Below are positions 44,610 through 56,250 of a stretch of DNA of 64,000 bases, piece by piece (the stretch's first letter is position 1; each line of letters opens with the position of its first letter). The stretch covers positions 89,786,264 through 89,850,263 of the forward strand of contig NC_088797.1 in the NCBI RefSeq assembly GCF_011386835.1, given 5' to 3'. This stretch comes from Chrysemys picta bellii. Lineage: Eukaryota; Chordata; Testudines; Emydidae. A program made the position numbers and the translations under genes. The notes beneath the pieces are model-generated. The model had not been told where the DNA came from. It searched no databases and saw only the letters and a program-made list of their open reading frames with translations.

Positions 44610-45124
44610 TAGGGTTGCCAGGCGTCCGGTTTTCAATTGGAATGCCCACGCCGACCGGGCCGTTAAAAGTCTGGTTGGTGGCACAGCAAGGGCCCAGGGC
44701 TAAGGCAGGCTCCCTGCCTTCCCTAGGTCTGTGTGGCTCCCGGAAGTGGCCAGGGAGCCTCTGCACGCTGCCCCTGCCCCAAAGGCTGGCTCCACATCTC
44801 CCATTGGCTGGGAACCATGCCCAATGGAAGCGGCGGGGGCAGTATCTGCAGGTGTGAGGGCAGTGCATGGAGTCTCCCTGGCTGCCCATGCGTCTAGGGG
44901 CTGCAGGGACCAGGTGGCCACTTCCCGGGAGCCGTGGTAAGTGCCTCCAGGACCCTGAACCCTCTCTTGTACCCCAACCCCTGCTACAGCTTGGTGAAAG
45001 TAAGGAGCGGGGGGGGAGAGTGAGTGATGGAGGGAGGGGTGATGGAGCGAGCAGGGGCGGGGCCTCAGGGAAGGGGTGGGGCAGGGATGTTTGGTTTTGT
45101 GTGATTAGAAAGTTGGCAACCCTA
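44610..45124. mobile_element. Non-autonomous hAT element, 8-bp duplication ACTAGGCA
   Basis: It starts TAGGGTTGCCAGGCG and ends GTTGGCAACCCTA (inverted TAGGGTTGCCAAC). ACTAGGCA is duplicated perfectly at 44602-44609 and 45125-45132. The element is 515 bp and GC-rich, with no transposase. Confidence 0.9.
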
Positions 45125-45199
45125 ACTAGGCAGTTGATATCTCCAGGCTGCCACCCAGCAGCAGCTGTAACCAATGTGCAGTCCACTTCCATGACGTGC

Positions 45200-45560
45200 C
45201 CTGGACACAGACCATGGGAAGTTCCACCTCAAGGGTTTGACAAACAGCAGCCGTATGGCTCTTGATTGGCTCCCTGCCCTATATAAACTCAAGTAGTTTT
45301 CCAGGAAATGTCCAGACAAAGTGTAGATCTTTTTGTAGTTGCCATGACTTTTCCTATTCCTTGCTCTTGAATTTCTGGCTTAACCTCAGCTTGATTTGGA
45401 CTTCATCTCCTGACTTGGACCCTGAAACCTGATTCAGACTTTGACTCTTGGTACTGACCCTGGCTTGTATCCTGACTACAAACTCCTCTGCTACTCCCAG
45501 CCTCAGGTTTGCCCCTGCTACAATCTTTGGCCCTGTTTGCCCTTCTTGGGGTCCTGATAC
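45200..45560. other. LTR-like sequence within the decayed gypsy
   Basis: CCTGCCCTATATAAACTCAAG at 45277-45297 looks like a TATA box. Downstream are CT-rich imperfect repeats (CTTGACTCTTGGTACTGACCCTGG type). The gypsy RT similarity stops abruptly near 45560, so another insertion probably begins here. Confidence 0.4.
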
Positions 45561-46126
45561 CTTGATCTTGTTGGGATCTGCTTTTAGTTCCTTTGCTGTG
45601 AGTAGATGTCCAGTGTATGTCATCTAATGCTCTTTGAGTCTCACATTTTTCTGGAATGAGTTTCATGTTCTTGTCCTTACATTGCTGTAGAAAAGCTTGT
45701 TGTTTTCTGTTAGGGTCTCCTTCAACTTCTTTATCATGGCTCCCTTCACCTACAAAGAGGATATCATTTGCAATTGTTTTTACTCTAGGCAGTCCTTCCA
45801 GTGCTTGGTGAGTCTTCTCTGGAACACCTCTGAAGCTGGGTTTATGCCCATCGCCATGTATAGCCATCTGTAGTGTCCAAATGGTGTTGCAAAGGTTGTC
45901 AGTATGCTGGGTTTTTTATTCAGGCTTATGTGCCAAGACTCATTCCTCACATCACAGACAGTAAAGATTCTGGCTTTGAAACTTCTGGCAAGATGTCATC
46001 AATTGTGTGCAGTGGATAATGGGATTTCTTCAATGCCTGGTTCAGTGGCTTTGGAGCTAGGCAGATTTGTAATTTGCCTGATGGTTTCTTTACCACCGCC
46101 ATGAAGTTTACCCAGTTGGTACTGGC

Positions 46127-46415
46127 CTCTATATATATTTACACTGCAATAAAAACCCTGTGGCACCATGTCTCAGAACCCAGGTCAGTTGACTCAGGCT
46201 CTCTGGGCTCAGGCTGTGTGGCTAAAAACAGCAGCGTAGATGTTCAGGCTTGGGCTGGAGCCTGGGATCTGAAATCCTGTGAGTGGGATGGGTCACAAAG
46301 TCCAAACATCTACGCTGCAGTTTTTAGCCCAGAGCCGAGCCTCATGAGCCCGAATCAATTGACTTGGCTCTGAGACTTAGTGCTGTGGGCTTTTTATTGC
46401 AGTGTACATATACCC
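46127..46415. mobile_element. Harbinger-type MITE inside the decayed gypsy RT
   Basis: Left arm TTTACACTGCAATAAAAACCC, right arm inverted GGGTATATGTACACTGCAATAAAAAGCCC. The centre has CATCTACGCTGC palindromic blocks. Gypsy RT similarity lies on both sides. The right flank is TTA (46416-46418) and the left end has decayed. Confidence 0.7.
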
Positions 46416-47329
46416 TTAAAGAACTATGATACCTATGCTCTGCAGACTTTGAGCTCCTTGTGTACTGGATTATGTAGTATCTTTGGCATTATCCTTCATG
46501 TTAAGCACACAGGTTCCATTGTGGGGTCTGTTTTTAGTTGCGGCTTTCCTTCGAGGCATTCGTCACCTTTGAAAATATCCCCATATGATTTTTAAAACTG
46601 TCTCCATTGTCCATATGACTTCTCCTTTTGGTTCTTGTACTACAGCTATAAAATTTGGAGGCTGTACCTTGGCTTGTATGGCTGTATTGCTCAAGAGGAG
46701 CTTGTGGCGCTTACCATGCACCACCACAAAATTCAGTTGGTACGGTTTGTTTTTTGGGCTAGTTACGAGATCACATTTATCTGTAAGCTATACAGTGCTC
46801 TCATTGTACATTATTCATTGCTTCTGCTCTTTGTAATGGGTGTGTTCAAGTCCAATTCACCCCCAGAAATCACACTGCATAAGGCCTTGCTGTCCAGCTG
46901 AAATCACACAGGGTATTTACCTATTAACGTTGTTGCATGCACAGAGGTTGGTATTGACCCTTGTTGCTTTCCTATCCTGACATGGTACTCTGTTCATCAG
47001 GCTTAAAGCTTAAGTGTAAGACAATAGGAAAAAGTCACACCTTCTGAGAACTATCACACTATCCTTGGCTATAAACAGACAACACATACAAGGCTTCAAA
47101 AATGGTTAACATGCATGACATTTTCCTTTGTAACTTCATTTACAAGAGGGACAAAGTTCAATGCATGATCTTCCTTCAGTGTATTCGGTATGAGTCAGTA
47201 AAAGCAGAAGGAGTAAGGTATAGTATTATGCCATACACTGTGTTTCTTATCTATATTCTATACCAGCACATAAAGTGGAGCTGCAGCAAGCTATTCACCT
47301 AAGATTGTAATGCTGGTGAAAAAGTCTTT

Positions 47330-47606
47330 CAAAGCTTGCTTACAAAATCTTGCAAACTCACTGGGGAGCTAATATCTGGCTGATTCCCCAACTTACAGCA
47401 TGTTTTAGTGACAATCATACAACACAATTCTCATAACTTCATATGCACTAATGATATACATATATGGATAGAGAAATGACTTTCAGCAGATCATAACCTT
47501 TCCCCTGATACCTTACAAGGCACACTTTAGATGTAAGGTCATGATTATATAAAAATGAGGAATATGGGGGTTAAAGGACGCTCCCCCAAGGTATAGAATG
47601 TCACGC
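47330..47606 (-). mobile_element. ERV-type LTR fragment
   Basis: The minus strand starts TGACATTCTATACCTTGGGGG and contains CCTTGTAAGGTATCAGGGG and TTATGATCTGCTGAAAG, resembling the U3 part of the LTR at 33300-34326 (CCTTGTGAGGTATCA). The right portion is not delimited. Confidence 0.45.
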
Positions 47607-48772
47607 AGTATACTTAAAGAAACACTCCAGTTGCTGATATTAGGGATCCCCTAGCTGTCTTAGTGCCTAAGCAAGATAGATGTCTGCATGAAAAGTAGCT
47701 GCCTGTGGTTAAAGGCCAGCAAGACACAAATGATGTTAGTGGGAAGATGGAAACATTTTGAAAACTAACTCAAATCATGAGATCAGCCTCAAATGAGTGG
47801 GTCTGCTCTCTGACCATCAAAAAGTACTTAGTATCCTGCCTGAGGTTTTGTTGGTGCTGAACTGCTAATCAGGGACTAGATCATCAACTCGGTGTAGCTG
47901 GAGGGAGAGGCAATTGTAGCTTTGTGCTGCTTTTATGTTCCTCCTCCCCCATCTTGAAGTCAGCTTGGTGACTCTGGCCCCTTTGTAGCTACCTTAAAAG
48001 GCATCTCGCAGCAATGGACGCTATTTTGCAAAATTAATTAATAGGACCAGAAACAATAAAATTAAAAAGTATCAGAAGGAAAAAGATGAGATACGACTAG
48101 ATTCACTATTGGTGTAAATGAGTGGAGAATGCCTTTGAAGTGAATAACACGGTGCCCTCTTATGCCAGTGATAGATCTGACTCTGACTCAGTGAGAAGCA
48201 GAGACACTGGAATGGTGTTTCAGAAGTATCCGCATCAGAGAAAAGACTCTCACACCAGAAGTGCCTAGCCCTAGATTATATGAAGGGACAGAGCATGCCA
48301 GTGTTAGGTGAACAAAAGGAAGGAGATAAGAGTGTGGGGAACAAGGTTTTTTGTTTTGACAGATACTTTTTGATCTCAAAACAAAAATATCGGGCCATAT
48401 TCTGCTCACATACTACACTGGGGTGACTCCATTGACTTCAATGGACTTATTCCTCATTTCCATTAACAGAAGTGAGAAAAATTGGGCCCAGTGAATTCAA
48501 AGATAAAAATGAACTGAAAAGGAAACATACACAAACAGAATGTTTTGCTTGTGCCCCTCACTGCTGCTTCATGAAATCATTATTATATATATTCTACAGG
48601 GTTTCTTTCTAATTATTTTTTCTGGTTTTAAAAACAGGAATATCAGGTCCTCTTTTTACTGGAGAGTTTTTGTTTTTGTTTTTTATAAACTGCAGTAATG
48701 ACATCCAAATTGAGGTGAAACCCTGAATCTAAGCTCTCCAAGGTCCAAGTTTTAACACAGTCTCAGGGCTTG
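47607..48772. other. No gene; palindromic MITE scrap near 48390
   Basis: GGGCCATATTCTGCTCAC (48393) and GAAAAATTGGGCCC (48475) are inverted arms around TCCATTGACTTCAATGGA, a typical short MITE. Nothing else is seen. Confidence 0.45.
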
Positions 48773-49159
48773 TCTACACTGGCAAGTTTCTGCGCAGTAA
48801 AGCAGCTTTTTGCGCTCAAACTGCAGACGTGTACACATTGCCAAGCCACTTTGTGCACAGAAACTCCTCAGTTGTAGCGCTGCAAAAAAACTATCTCAAC
48901 GAGCGTCTTAAGGCTATTTGCACAGAGGCTTCAGTGGTAGACACTTGATTTCTTTCTGCGCTGTAATTGGCCTTCGGATGCCTCAAATGATTGCTCTGTT
49001 CATTGTTTTGAACTTTGCTGCCCTGGAGACGTGCCCCTCCCCTTTCAAAGCACTGTTTCTGACAGCTGTTGCATGCTATGCTGATCTGCTCCGGGACACA
49101 AAGCAAACCATTAATGTGGAATGCTCGTGCTGTTGGACACAGAGGCAAAGGTGTGTGTG

Positions 49160-49420
49160 CAGCGGCGGCTCCAGGCACCAGTGCTCCAAGCGCATGACTG
49201 AGGCGGCAAGCCGCGGGGGACGCCCTGCCAGTCCCTGCGAGGGTGGCAGTCAGGCAGCCTTCGGCAGCACGCCTGCGGGAGGTCTGCCGGTCCCGCGGAT
49301 TCAGCGGCAATTTGGCGGTGGGTACCCCGAAGCTGAGGGACTGGTGGACCTCCCGCAGGCATGCCGCCGAAAGTCACCTGCCTGCTGTGCTTGGGGCGGC
49401 AAAAAAGCTAGAGCCGCCTG
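49160..49420. mobile_element. hAT MITE (GGCTCTAG family) nested in Harbinger element
   Basis: Left end CAGCGGCGGCTCCAGGCACCAG, right end inverted CAGGCGGCTCTAGC with GCCGCCCCAAGC inside. TGTGTGTG is on both sides (49152-49159, 49421-49428), although this short repeat could be chance. It is the same family as 24172-24299. Confidence 0.75.
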
Positions 49421-49576
49421 TGTGTGTGAGAGAGATAGAGAGATTGCTGTGCAGAGGGCCCAGGGAGGAAGGCAGGGGCTGTCGTCGGGGTTTCCCCCTA
49501 CCCCTGCCTCAGTACTGGTTGTTTCCTGCTGCTGTCTGAATGTACAAGACAGCATACTGACACACTTTCTGTCCCC

Positions 49577-50235
49577 TGTGACAGACCCAGACCAGTGGGG
49601 TACAGGAGTCTGGTAGAGAGCAAATATAATGGTCACTGGATGAGTAGTTTTCTGTTCCCTGAGTGACCAGAGCAGGGGCTGCACTAGAGTAATCAGGAAC
49701 CTGCTAGAACCAGTTAAGGCAGGCAGGCTAAGTAGGACACCTGGAGCCAATTAAGAAGAAGCTGCTAGAATCAATTAAGGCAGGCTAATCAGGGCACCTG
49801 CGTTTTAAAAAGGAGCTCACTTCAGTTTGTGGTGTGAGTGTGAGGAGCTGGGAGCAAGAGGCGCAAGGAGCTGAGAGGGTGTGCTGCTGGAGGACTGAGT
49901 AGCACAAGTGTTATCAGACACCAGGAGGAAGGTCCTGTGGTGAGAATAAGGAAGGTGTTTGGAGGAGGCCATGGGGAAGTAGCCCAGGGAGTTGTAGCTG
50001 TCATGCAGCTATTACAGGAGGCACTATAGACAGCTGCAGTCCACAGGGCCCTGGGCTGGAACCTGGAGTAGAGGGTGGGCCTGGGTTCCCCCCAAACCTC
50101 CCAATTGACCTGGACTGTGGGTTATCCCAGAGGGGAAGGTCTCTGAGCTGTTCCCCAACCCACATTGTGAATCTCTGAGGCAAGAAAATCCACCAATAAG
50201 CGCAGGACCCACCAAAATAGAGGAACTTTGTCACA
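49577..50235. mobile_element. Solo LTR with 5-bp duplication TCCCC
   Basis: It begins TGTGACAGACCC and ends CTTTGTCACA. TCCCC is duplicated at 49572-49576 and 50236-50240. TTTTAAAAAGGAGC at 49803 may be the TATA region, which would make the plus strand the transcribed one. The LTR is 659 bp with no coding content. Confidence 0.88.
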
Positions 50236-50974
50236 TCCCCAAAACACACTCTCTCTCTTCCCTACTACACACACACACTCTCTCTCTGTCATACACTCTG
50301 CCCCTGCCACTTCAGTTGAAAAACAGCTGGCAATGTAGCAGGATGCCCATGGAACCATGGTATTGAAAAACCTGCATCATGTGACGCTATGCCTGCCCCA
50401 AAAGGTATTGCAAACCCTTCCCAAAGCATCCTGCAGCCAGTTGCACAGTGGGATACTACCACAATGCACTGCGGTCTTTGCAGTTGCAAGAGCTGCTAAC
50501 GTGGATGCGCTGCAATGTCACAACGAGCACAGTGCGGACACGCAAGAGCGGTTTAATTCCAGCATTTTATTAAAAGTGGTATAACTTGTGGTGCAGAAAC
50601 TTGCCACTGTAGACATACCCTCAGACATAACATCCTTGTTCCCAGTTGGGAACTTGTAGAGCTGCAGCTCAGATATCAGCCTTGAGCAGTAATGTCACCA
50701 GTCACACACTCCAAAGATTTTTCTAAAGTCCTCTGTGTCTTTAGATCTGTTAATGGACCAATAAAGGACACAAACCCAGGGTTGCTGGCTTTTTAAAAAA
50801 CTTTGTGTTTAGTGGTTAGCTGCTATTTTTTTATGTGAAAGATTTCTCCATTGAATTTATTGAAATCTCTTTTGGACTGTGAGGTTCAAGGTGCTTTAGA
50901 AAAATACAACAACTAAGAGGTACATTCAATACAAATAATCTAACTTGTACACTGTAGAATCCCTGGAAATATTA

Positions 50975-51740
50975 TTTTTCACAGATTTATAGATAAGGCC
51001 AGAGGGAACCATTGTGATTGTGTTCTGACCTCCTGCATAACACAGGCCAGAGGACTTTCCTGAATTAATTCCTGTTTGAACTAGAGCATATCTTTTTTAG
51101 GCTACATCTACACTACAGCTGGGATCAGCGCCCTGAGATCGATCCACCGGCAGTCAATTTAGCGGGTCTAGTGAAGACCCACCAAATTGATGACAGATTA
51201 CTCTCCAGTTGACCCCTGTACTCCACCCCCAACAAGAAGAGTAAGGTAAGTCGACGGGAGAGTTTTTCCCATCAACCCCCCATGGTGTAGACCCTGCGAT
51301 AACTTGACCTAAGGTACGTCGACTCCAGCTACATTATTCACGTAGCTGGAGTTGCGTAGCATAGATTGACTTACCGGAGTAGCGTAGACATAGCCTTGGA
51401 AATACATCCAGTCTTGGCTAAAACATTTCCAGTTATAGAGAATCTGTACTGTTCCAACGGTTAATTACCCTCACTGTTTAAAAAAAATGCCTTATTTCTA
51501 ATCGGAATTCCTCTAGCTTCAGCTTCCAGCCACTGGATTTTGTTATACCTTTGTGAGATTGAAGAGCCCTCTATTATCAAATTTCTTTCCCTGTGAAGGT
51601 TCTTATAGACTGTGATTCAGTCACCCCTTAACCTTCTCTTTGATAAGCTAAATAGATTGAGCTCCTTAAGTCTTTCACTATAAGGAAAGTTTTCCAATCT
51701 TTTCAACTGTTCTGTGGGCTTTGACAGCCTTAAATAGAGT
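50975..51740 (-). mobile_element. CR1 fragment of another subfamily, interrupted
   Basis: The plus strand reads TAAGGCCAGAGGGAACCATTG, ACCTCCTGCATAACACAGGCC and, after a MITE, TTAACCTTCTCTTTGATAAGC and AGGAAAGTTTTCCAATCTTTTC. These are reverse-complement CR1 3' sequences. The 296-bp MITE at 51100-51395 splits it. Confidence 0.75.
51100..51395. mobile_element. Harbinger-type MITE inside CR1 fragment
   Basis: Left end GGCTACATCTACACTAC, right end GTAGCGTAGACATAGCC. The flanks are TTA and TTG (one change). It is related to 25491-25776. Confidence 0.8.
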
Positions 51741-53900
51741 CAGTTCTTTGGAGGCTGGACTTTATTTATTGAGTTTGAGCCTAAAGGAGCTTCCTGGTTA
51801 TGTGTGGGTTTTTCAGCCCTAGTGATAAGCTTACTTGTGTGCAAAACAATAACTTCTAGCTGGGTATTTCACTTTGTTCTGATTCTGGTTGACTGTAAAA
51901 TGCTTGATTTTTGTATGATTGCCTGGCTTGACTTGAATCAATATGAGGGAGATGGAAATGCATTGCAGGGTGTTTCTTTGTTGGTCAATAAAATGTTATA
52001 CAGTGTGCCATCCACAAATTAATCAGCTTTCAAGAAATGCAACAATAGCAGATGCACTTACTGTGATTCGCTTTTCTAAATCACTTGCTGTGTATGGGTT
52101 TTAAAATGAAAATACAAAAATTGTTTATATTTTTCAGAAAAGATAGTTTTTTGGTTTGATGTGAAAGGTGTAATGTGTGTTTACAAGAAACGTATGTGAC
52201 CTTTTAGAAAGAAGGGAAGGGGAAATCGGACACTTCTGCTACTGAAACCAGTGATATTTCCTGTTAATTGAATTAAACCAAATCTGTTTGTTGAAACCAC
52301 AGCCAATTTAAGATTCCTTCTTGAGGGGATTGTCCCTGTAAAGATATCAGGTCTGAAATTTAACTGAATGTGTATATTGCTGTGTTAGAAAATGACTTAT
52401 GAAAGCAGTGATTGTTTGAAAAATGTTTGAAACCCATGTAATTATTCCCATTGAACACACACATCCAGGCTAATCCTTTTTACAAGTGAACACTCTGCCA
52501 CTGGACCTTCTGGGCACAGGCCCACTCAGAAAAATGATTACAAAAATCAGAGAAAAATAAATATACCTTCTTCTCAGTATTTTATGACAATTGAAGCTGA
52601 TAGTTGAATGGAATAGCTCTTTTAGATGGAGAATACATATGGGACAGCTGTTCTAGTTCTCCAGGCTGTACAGTGCATACGAGCACATTCCAGTGAGGGC
52701 TTCAAAACACAGGAAGACTTAACTGAACAGCCCTGATAGCAGAGCACTGCACAGAAGTGTGCTTTCTGAGCTGTCTTTAAATAAAGGCCACTTGTGCATA
52801 AGGGGCTCCAAGCTGGTGGTAGCAGTAGCAGCAGGACTTTGATAGTTTGTCAGCTATAGGATGAGCTCACATACAGTTAAGGCAAACTTCATTATCCCAT
52901 CTACATTTTTTCAGATAGCCCTGCTTTTCTTCTTCATCACCAAACTGCCATCCTCTCCCACATGTAAGTTAAATTAGTTTATATTAGGGATGAGCCAAAA
53001 CTGAAAACTCTTATCTGAACTCCTTCAAACTTGAGGCTGGGAGCCAAATTCACAGAAAATCCACCTCTACCATTTTAATTCTGAGGTAGATCCAAAACTG
53101 GAAGGAGACCATTTTCTAGTATTGGTTCAAATTTGACTAAGATCTTACAAAAACGTCTCAGGAGATTTCCACCCACCATTGAAGATGGAGGGAAATTTCT
53201 GAGATCACTTGATCGCACTAGATTTTTTTTGCAGTTTGGGGCTAATTACATTACAGTAACGGGGCAAAGTGCTACATTCTCCAACTGTGATTCTGCACTG
53301 TTTTGAAAAATGAGAGTACTGAAGTCTTAATTCTGTCATGAGCAAATAACACATTGACTACTTTAACCTCCCTCAAGGTTCTAAATCTCTGTCCAGGCAG
53401 TAACAGGGATAAAAAGACAGAGTTAAGGTTGTTTTATATCTTCTCTCTCTCTCTCTCTCTCTCTATACACACACAGACATATCCAGAATTTCTGACCTCT
53501 TATGCCTATGCAACCTCATTGACTTCAGTGGGGTGACACAGATGTAAATGGGGACAGAATTTGACCTGTTGTGTATACTAACAAATAATAAAGTCTGTAA
53601 AGTACACTGGAATTCGTGTGATGAGAGGAACTGCTGTACGCACCCAGTGTTTTAAATAATGAGCTATTATAACTTTAAATTTTGTTTTTAAATTTTAGCA
53701 CAATAACACATTGTAAGGTGTGGATTTGTCATATAGAGATAAAATACACCTTTGGAGTGCTGTGTCAATCTATTAACTGACAAATTGCCCTGTGGTATTG
53801 CTTGCTTTTGGTATTTTCCTGTCTCATGATAAATATAAAGCAGCACATTCTCAGGAAGTCATTGTGCTTGTCTTACATAATGCAGGCTTATTAGTAGTAA
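51741..53900. other. No gene; CT microsatellite
   Basis: A (CT)n/(AC)n run lies at 53441-53475. Otherwise no recognisable structure. Confidence 0.45.
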
Positions 53901-53919
53901 TAAATATTTATATTATGGT

Positions 53920-54045
53920 GGTGCCCAAAGGCCCTGATTGGGATTGGAGATCCATTGTGCTGGATACTGTACAAATATTAAAGAGACAAACCTTCCCCGA
54001 AGGGCTTACAGCCTAAAGACACAAACAAGGGGATAGGGGATGTGG
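53920..54045 (+). mobile_element. Old L2-like LINE 3' end
   Basis: ATCCATTGTGCTGGATACTGTACAAA, CTTCCCCGAAGGGCTTACAGCC and AGACACAAACAAGG follow the pattern of L2-clade 3' ends (GTGCT-GG-ACTGT ... CC-GAGCTTACA-TCTA ... AGACA). It is short and diverged. Confidence 0.45.
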
Positions 54046-54493
54046 GTACAATAAATTAAGTAATGAGTATCGTGAAGAATTGGCACTCCTTTTGTGGAGT
54101 GGTTATAGAGTTCCTGGTCCTCTATCTTTACCAGAGAGGACCAGGATGTGTTATAATGGGGAGCTTAGTAAATATAGGAACTTCATGTTCAAGGAGTTGT
54201 CTAGTTGCTGCTTAAAACATGGCCCTCTGTGTTGATGTCCTTACACTACAGCTTTGTTAGTTACATATGTTGTATTTTTACTTGTTGTTTAGTCACATGG
54301 ACTTTTTGGGGAGGAAGGGGCAAGGAAAACAAAAGGGGAAGAGGAATAGTCTCAGCTTGTCACCTGTCTAGCCATGGTCAGCAGGTTTGGTTTTGTAGAC
54401 ATTATAGCAGAGGTGAGTCTTGAGAAAAGATTTAGAGGAGGAAAGGATAGTGTTTGTTTGGATTTAATCAGGGAGGTTTTTTTCATTACCCAG

Positions 54494-55387
54494 TGTCAAG
54501 GCTGGATCCCCACTTTGAACTTTAGGGTACAAATGTAGGGGCCTGCATGAAAACTTCTAAGCTTAACTACCAGCTTAGCTCTGGTTCCGCTGCCACCATT
54601 TCAATGGATTCCCTTCCTGGGAAGCCTTGAAAAACCTTCACCAATTCCCTGGTGAATACAGATCCAAACCCCTTGGATCTAAAACAAGGAGAAATTAACC
54701 ATTCCCCTCCTTCCTCCCACCAACTCCTGGTGAATACAGATCCAACCCCCTTGGGATCTAAAACAAGGAGAAATTAACCATCCCCCCTCCTTCCTCCCAC
54801 CAACTCCTGGTGAATCAAGATCCAAACCCCTTGGATCTTAAAACAAGGAAAAATCAATCAGGTTCTTAAAAAGAAGGCTTTTAATTAAAGAAAAAAAGTA
54901 AAAATCATCTCTGTAAAATCAGTATGGAAATTAACCTTACAGGGTAATCAAACTTAAAGAGCTCAGAGGACTCCCCTCTAGTCTCAGGTTCAAAGTACAG
55001 CAAACAAAGATAAATACTCTAGTAAAAGGTACATTTACAAGTTGAGAAAACAAAGGAAAACTAACACGCCTTGCCTGGCTATTTACTTACAAGTTTGAAA
55101 TAGGAGAGACTTGTTGAGAAAGATGTGGAGAACCTGGATTGATGTCTGATCCCTCTCAGTCCCGAGAACGAACACACTCCCAAACAAAGAACACAAACAA
55201 AAGCCTTCCCCCCCCCAAGATTTGAAAGTATCTTGTCCCCTTATTGGTCTTTTAGGTCAGATGCCAGCCAGGTTACCTGAGCTTCTTAACCCTTTACAGG
55301 GAAAAGGATTTTGGAGTCTCTGGCCAGGAGGGATTTTATAGTACTGTACACAGTACAGCTGTTACCCTTCCCTTTATAGTTATGACA
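54494..55387 (-). mobile_element. Solo LTR with 5-bp duplication CCCAG
   Basis: Minus strand TGTCATAACTATAAAGGG... to ...GATCCAGCCTTGACA. CCCAG is duplicated at 54489-54493 and 55388-55392. A TATA-like ACTATAAAATCCC lies near its start. A tandem repeat of about 92 bp, 2.3 copies, occupies 54648-54848. It is 894 bp, an old retroviral-type LTR with no coding region. Confidence 0.85.
54648..54848. repeat. Tandem repeat within the solo LTR
   Basis: The unit begins TGGTGAATACAGATCCAAAC, passes through GGATCTAAAACAAGGAGAAA and ends CTTCCTCCCACCAACTCC. Two full units and a partial third are present, with few differences. Confidence 0.85.
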
Positions 55388-55513
55388 CCCAGTAACCTTG
55401 AGCCAAAGTTAAGAACCCATATCTGTAAATAATTTTGAATATTTTGAATCTCTTACCAATCCCCTTTTAGTATTAGCTTGCCCGTAACACTGTTTTTTTT
55501 GTTTTCTAATCTC

Positions 55514-55626
55514 CAGTGCTTAATTTGTGCCAGGGCTGAGCCCCAGCGCCTCTCAGCTTGGCATTTCATAGCCCAGCACCTCTGGGCATGAGCCCTGGCA
55601 CCTCTTTCATTACCAACTAAGCACTG
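55514..55626. mobile_element. hAT MITE with 8-bp duplication CTAATCTC
   Basis: Left end CAGTGCTTAATTTGTGCC, right end inverted CAGTGCTTAGTTGGTAATG. CTAATCTC is perfect on both sides (55506-55513, 55627-55634). The element is 113 bp. Confidence 0.88.
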
Positions 55627-56250
55627 CTAATCTCAAAGCTCTCCATTCTCCTGATGAAAAATGTATATACTTATGCATGCGTATGTCAATTCACAGATTT
55701 CCTGTCTCTTCCCCTTCTCTCAAAAATACTTAAACGTGATTCTGCTGCCTTTTTCTCATGCAACTAGTTCCATTGTGATTTCAGTGGCTCTACTAACATA
55801 AGTGAGGTCTTCAAGAATTGGCATTTATTCCCTTTCTTTATAGACTACAGAAGGGAGATGGCTTATCAAGTGCCAAAGTGTATGTCTTCTAACATTTACA
55901 GCAAGTTGTGATGCTTGTAGTGAAAAGCGATTCCCCCCCCCCTCGCCCCCAATGCATACAGCTATCTACTGGGCAATGTTTTCCTGTCAATTTGAGGTCA
56001 GTGTGTAAGTGTTCCAATAAATCATCATACTTGAATAGTAGTGGATCCTACCTAAACTTTTAAATGATCACTTCCCTCACCAGAATGGGAAGCCAGCTGA
56101 CATTATTTTTTGATACCACCAGTGGTGTAGTGGCAGATTACAAAGATAGGAAATCCAGACTCATCTTGGCAGTTTAATGGTGGTTGTAGTGGAAGAGGAG
56201 AGGTGTTGGAAGCTGTTTGGACCCAGTAAAATTCAGCGGTAAATCTCAAC

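Larger units (their letters stand above)
42790..46890 (-). mobile_element. Second Ty3/gypsy element, decayed, PR-RT-RH-IN order
   Basis: Fragments on the minus strand in decreasing coordinates: a protease-like NVIS segment near 46780; the RT lead-in (GDECLEGKPQLKTDP) near 46560-46500; RT from 46130 to 45560 (KKPSGKLQICLAPKPLNQAL, HYPLHTIDDILPE, EALEGLP-like ALEGLPRVKTIANDIL, TGHLLTA); an RNase H lead-in (KKIITDAPILKYL) near 44370; and integrase from 43350 to 42790 (QFASEELKKFA, KSNGKMESAVK, MGRRTKTLLP). Many stops and shifts are present. It is interrupted by a Harbinger MITE, a hAT element, LTR-like sequence and a CR1 scrap. This is the ordinary gypsy domain order. Confidence 0.8.
48776..50620. 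mobile_element. Harbinger-type non-autonomous element with two nested insertions
   Basis: Left end GGGCTTGTCTACACTGGCAA and right end inverted GGGTATGTCTACAGTGGCAA, extended by GTTTCTGC in both. TCA is present on both sides (48773-48775 and 50621-50623). About 0.9 kb belongs to this element. The rest is a hAT MITE (49160-49420) and a solo LTR (49577-50235) that inserted later. Confidence 0.85.

Noticed and set aside
44515..45192. 225-codon minus-strand Pro-rich frame
   Set aside because: It coincides with the non-autonomous hAT element (44610-45124) and its flanks. The GC-rich sequence is open by chance.
48918..49616. 232-codon plus-strand frame
   Set aside because: It crosses the junctions of a Harbinger element and a hAT MITE and reads into the start of a solo LTR, so it cannot be an inherited gene.
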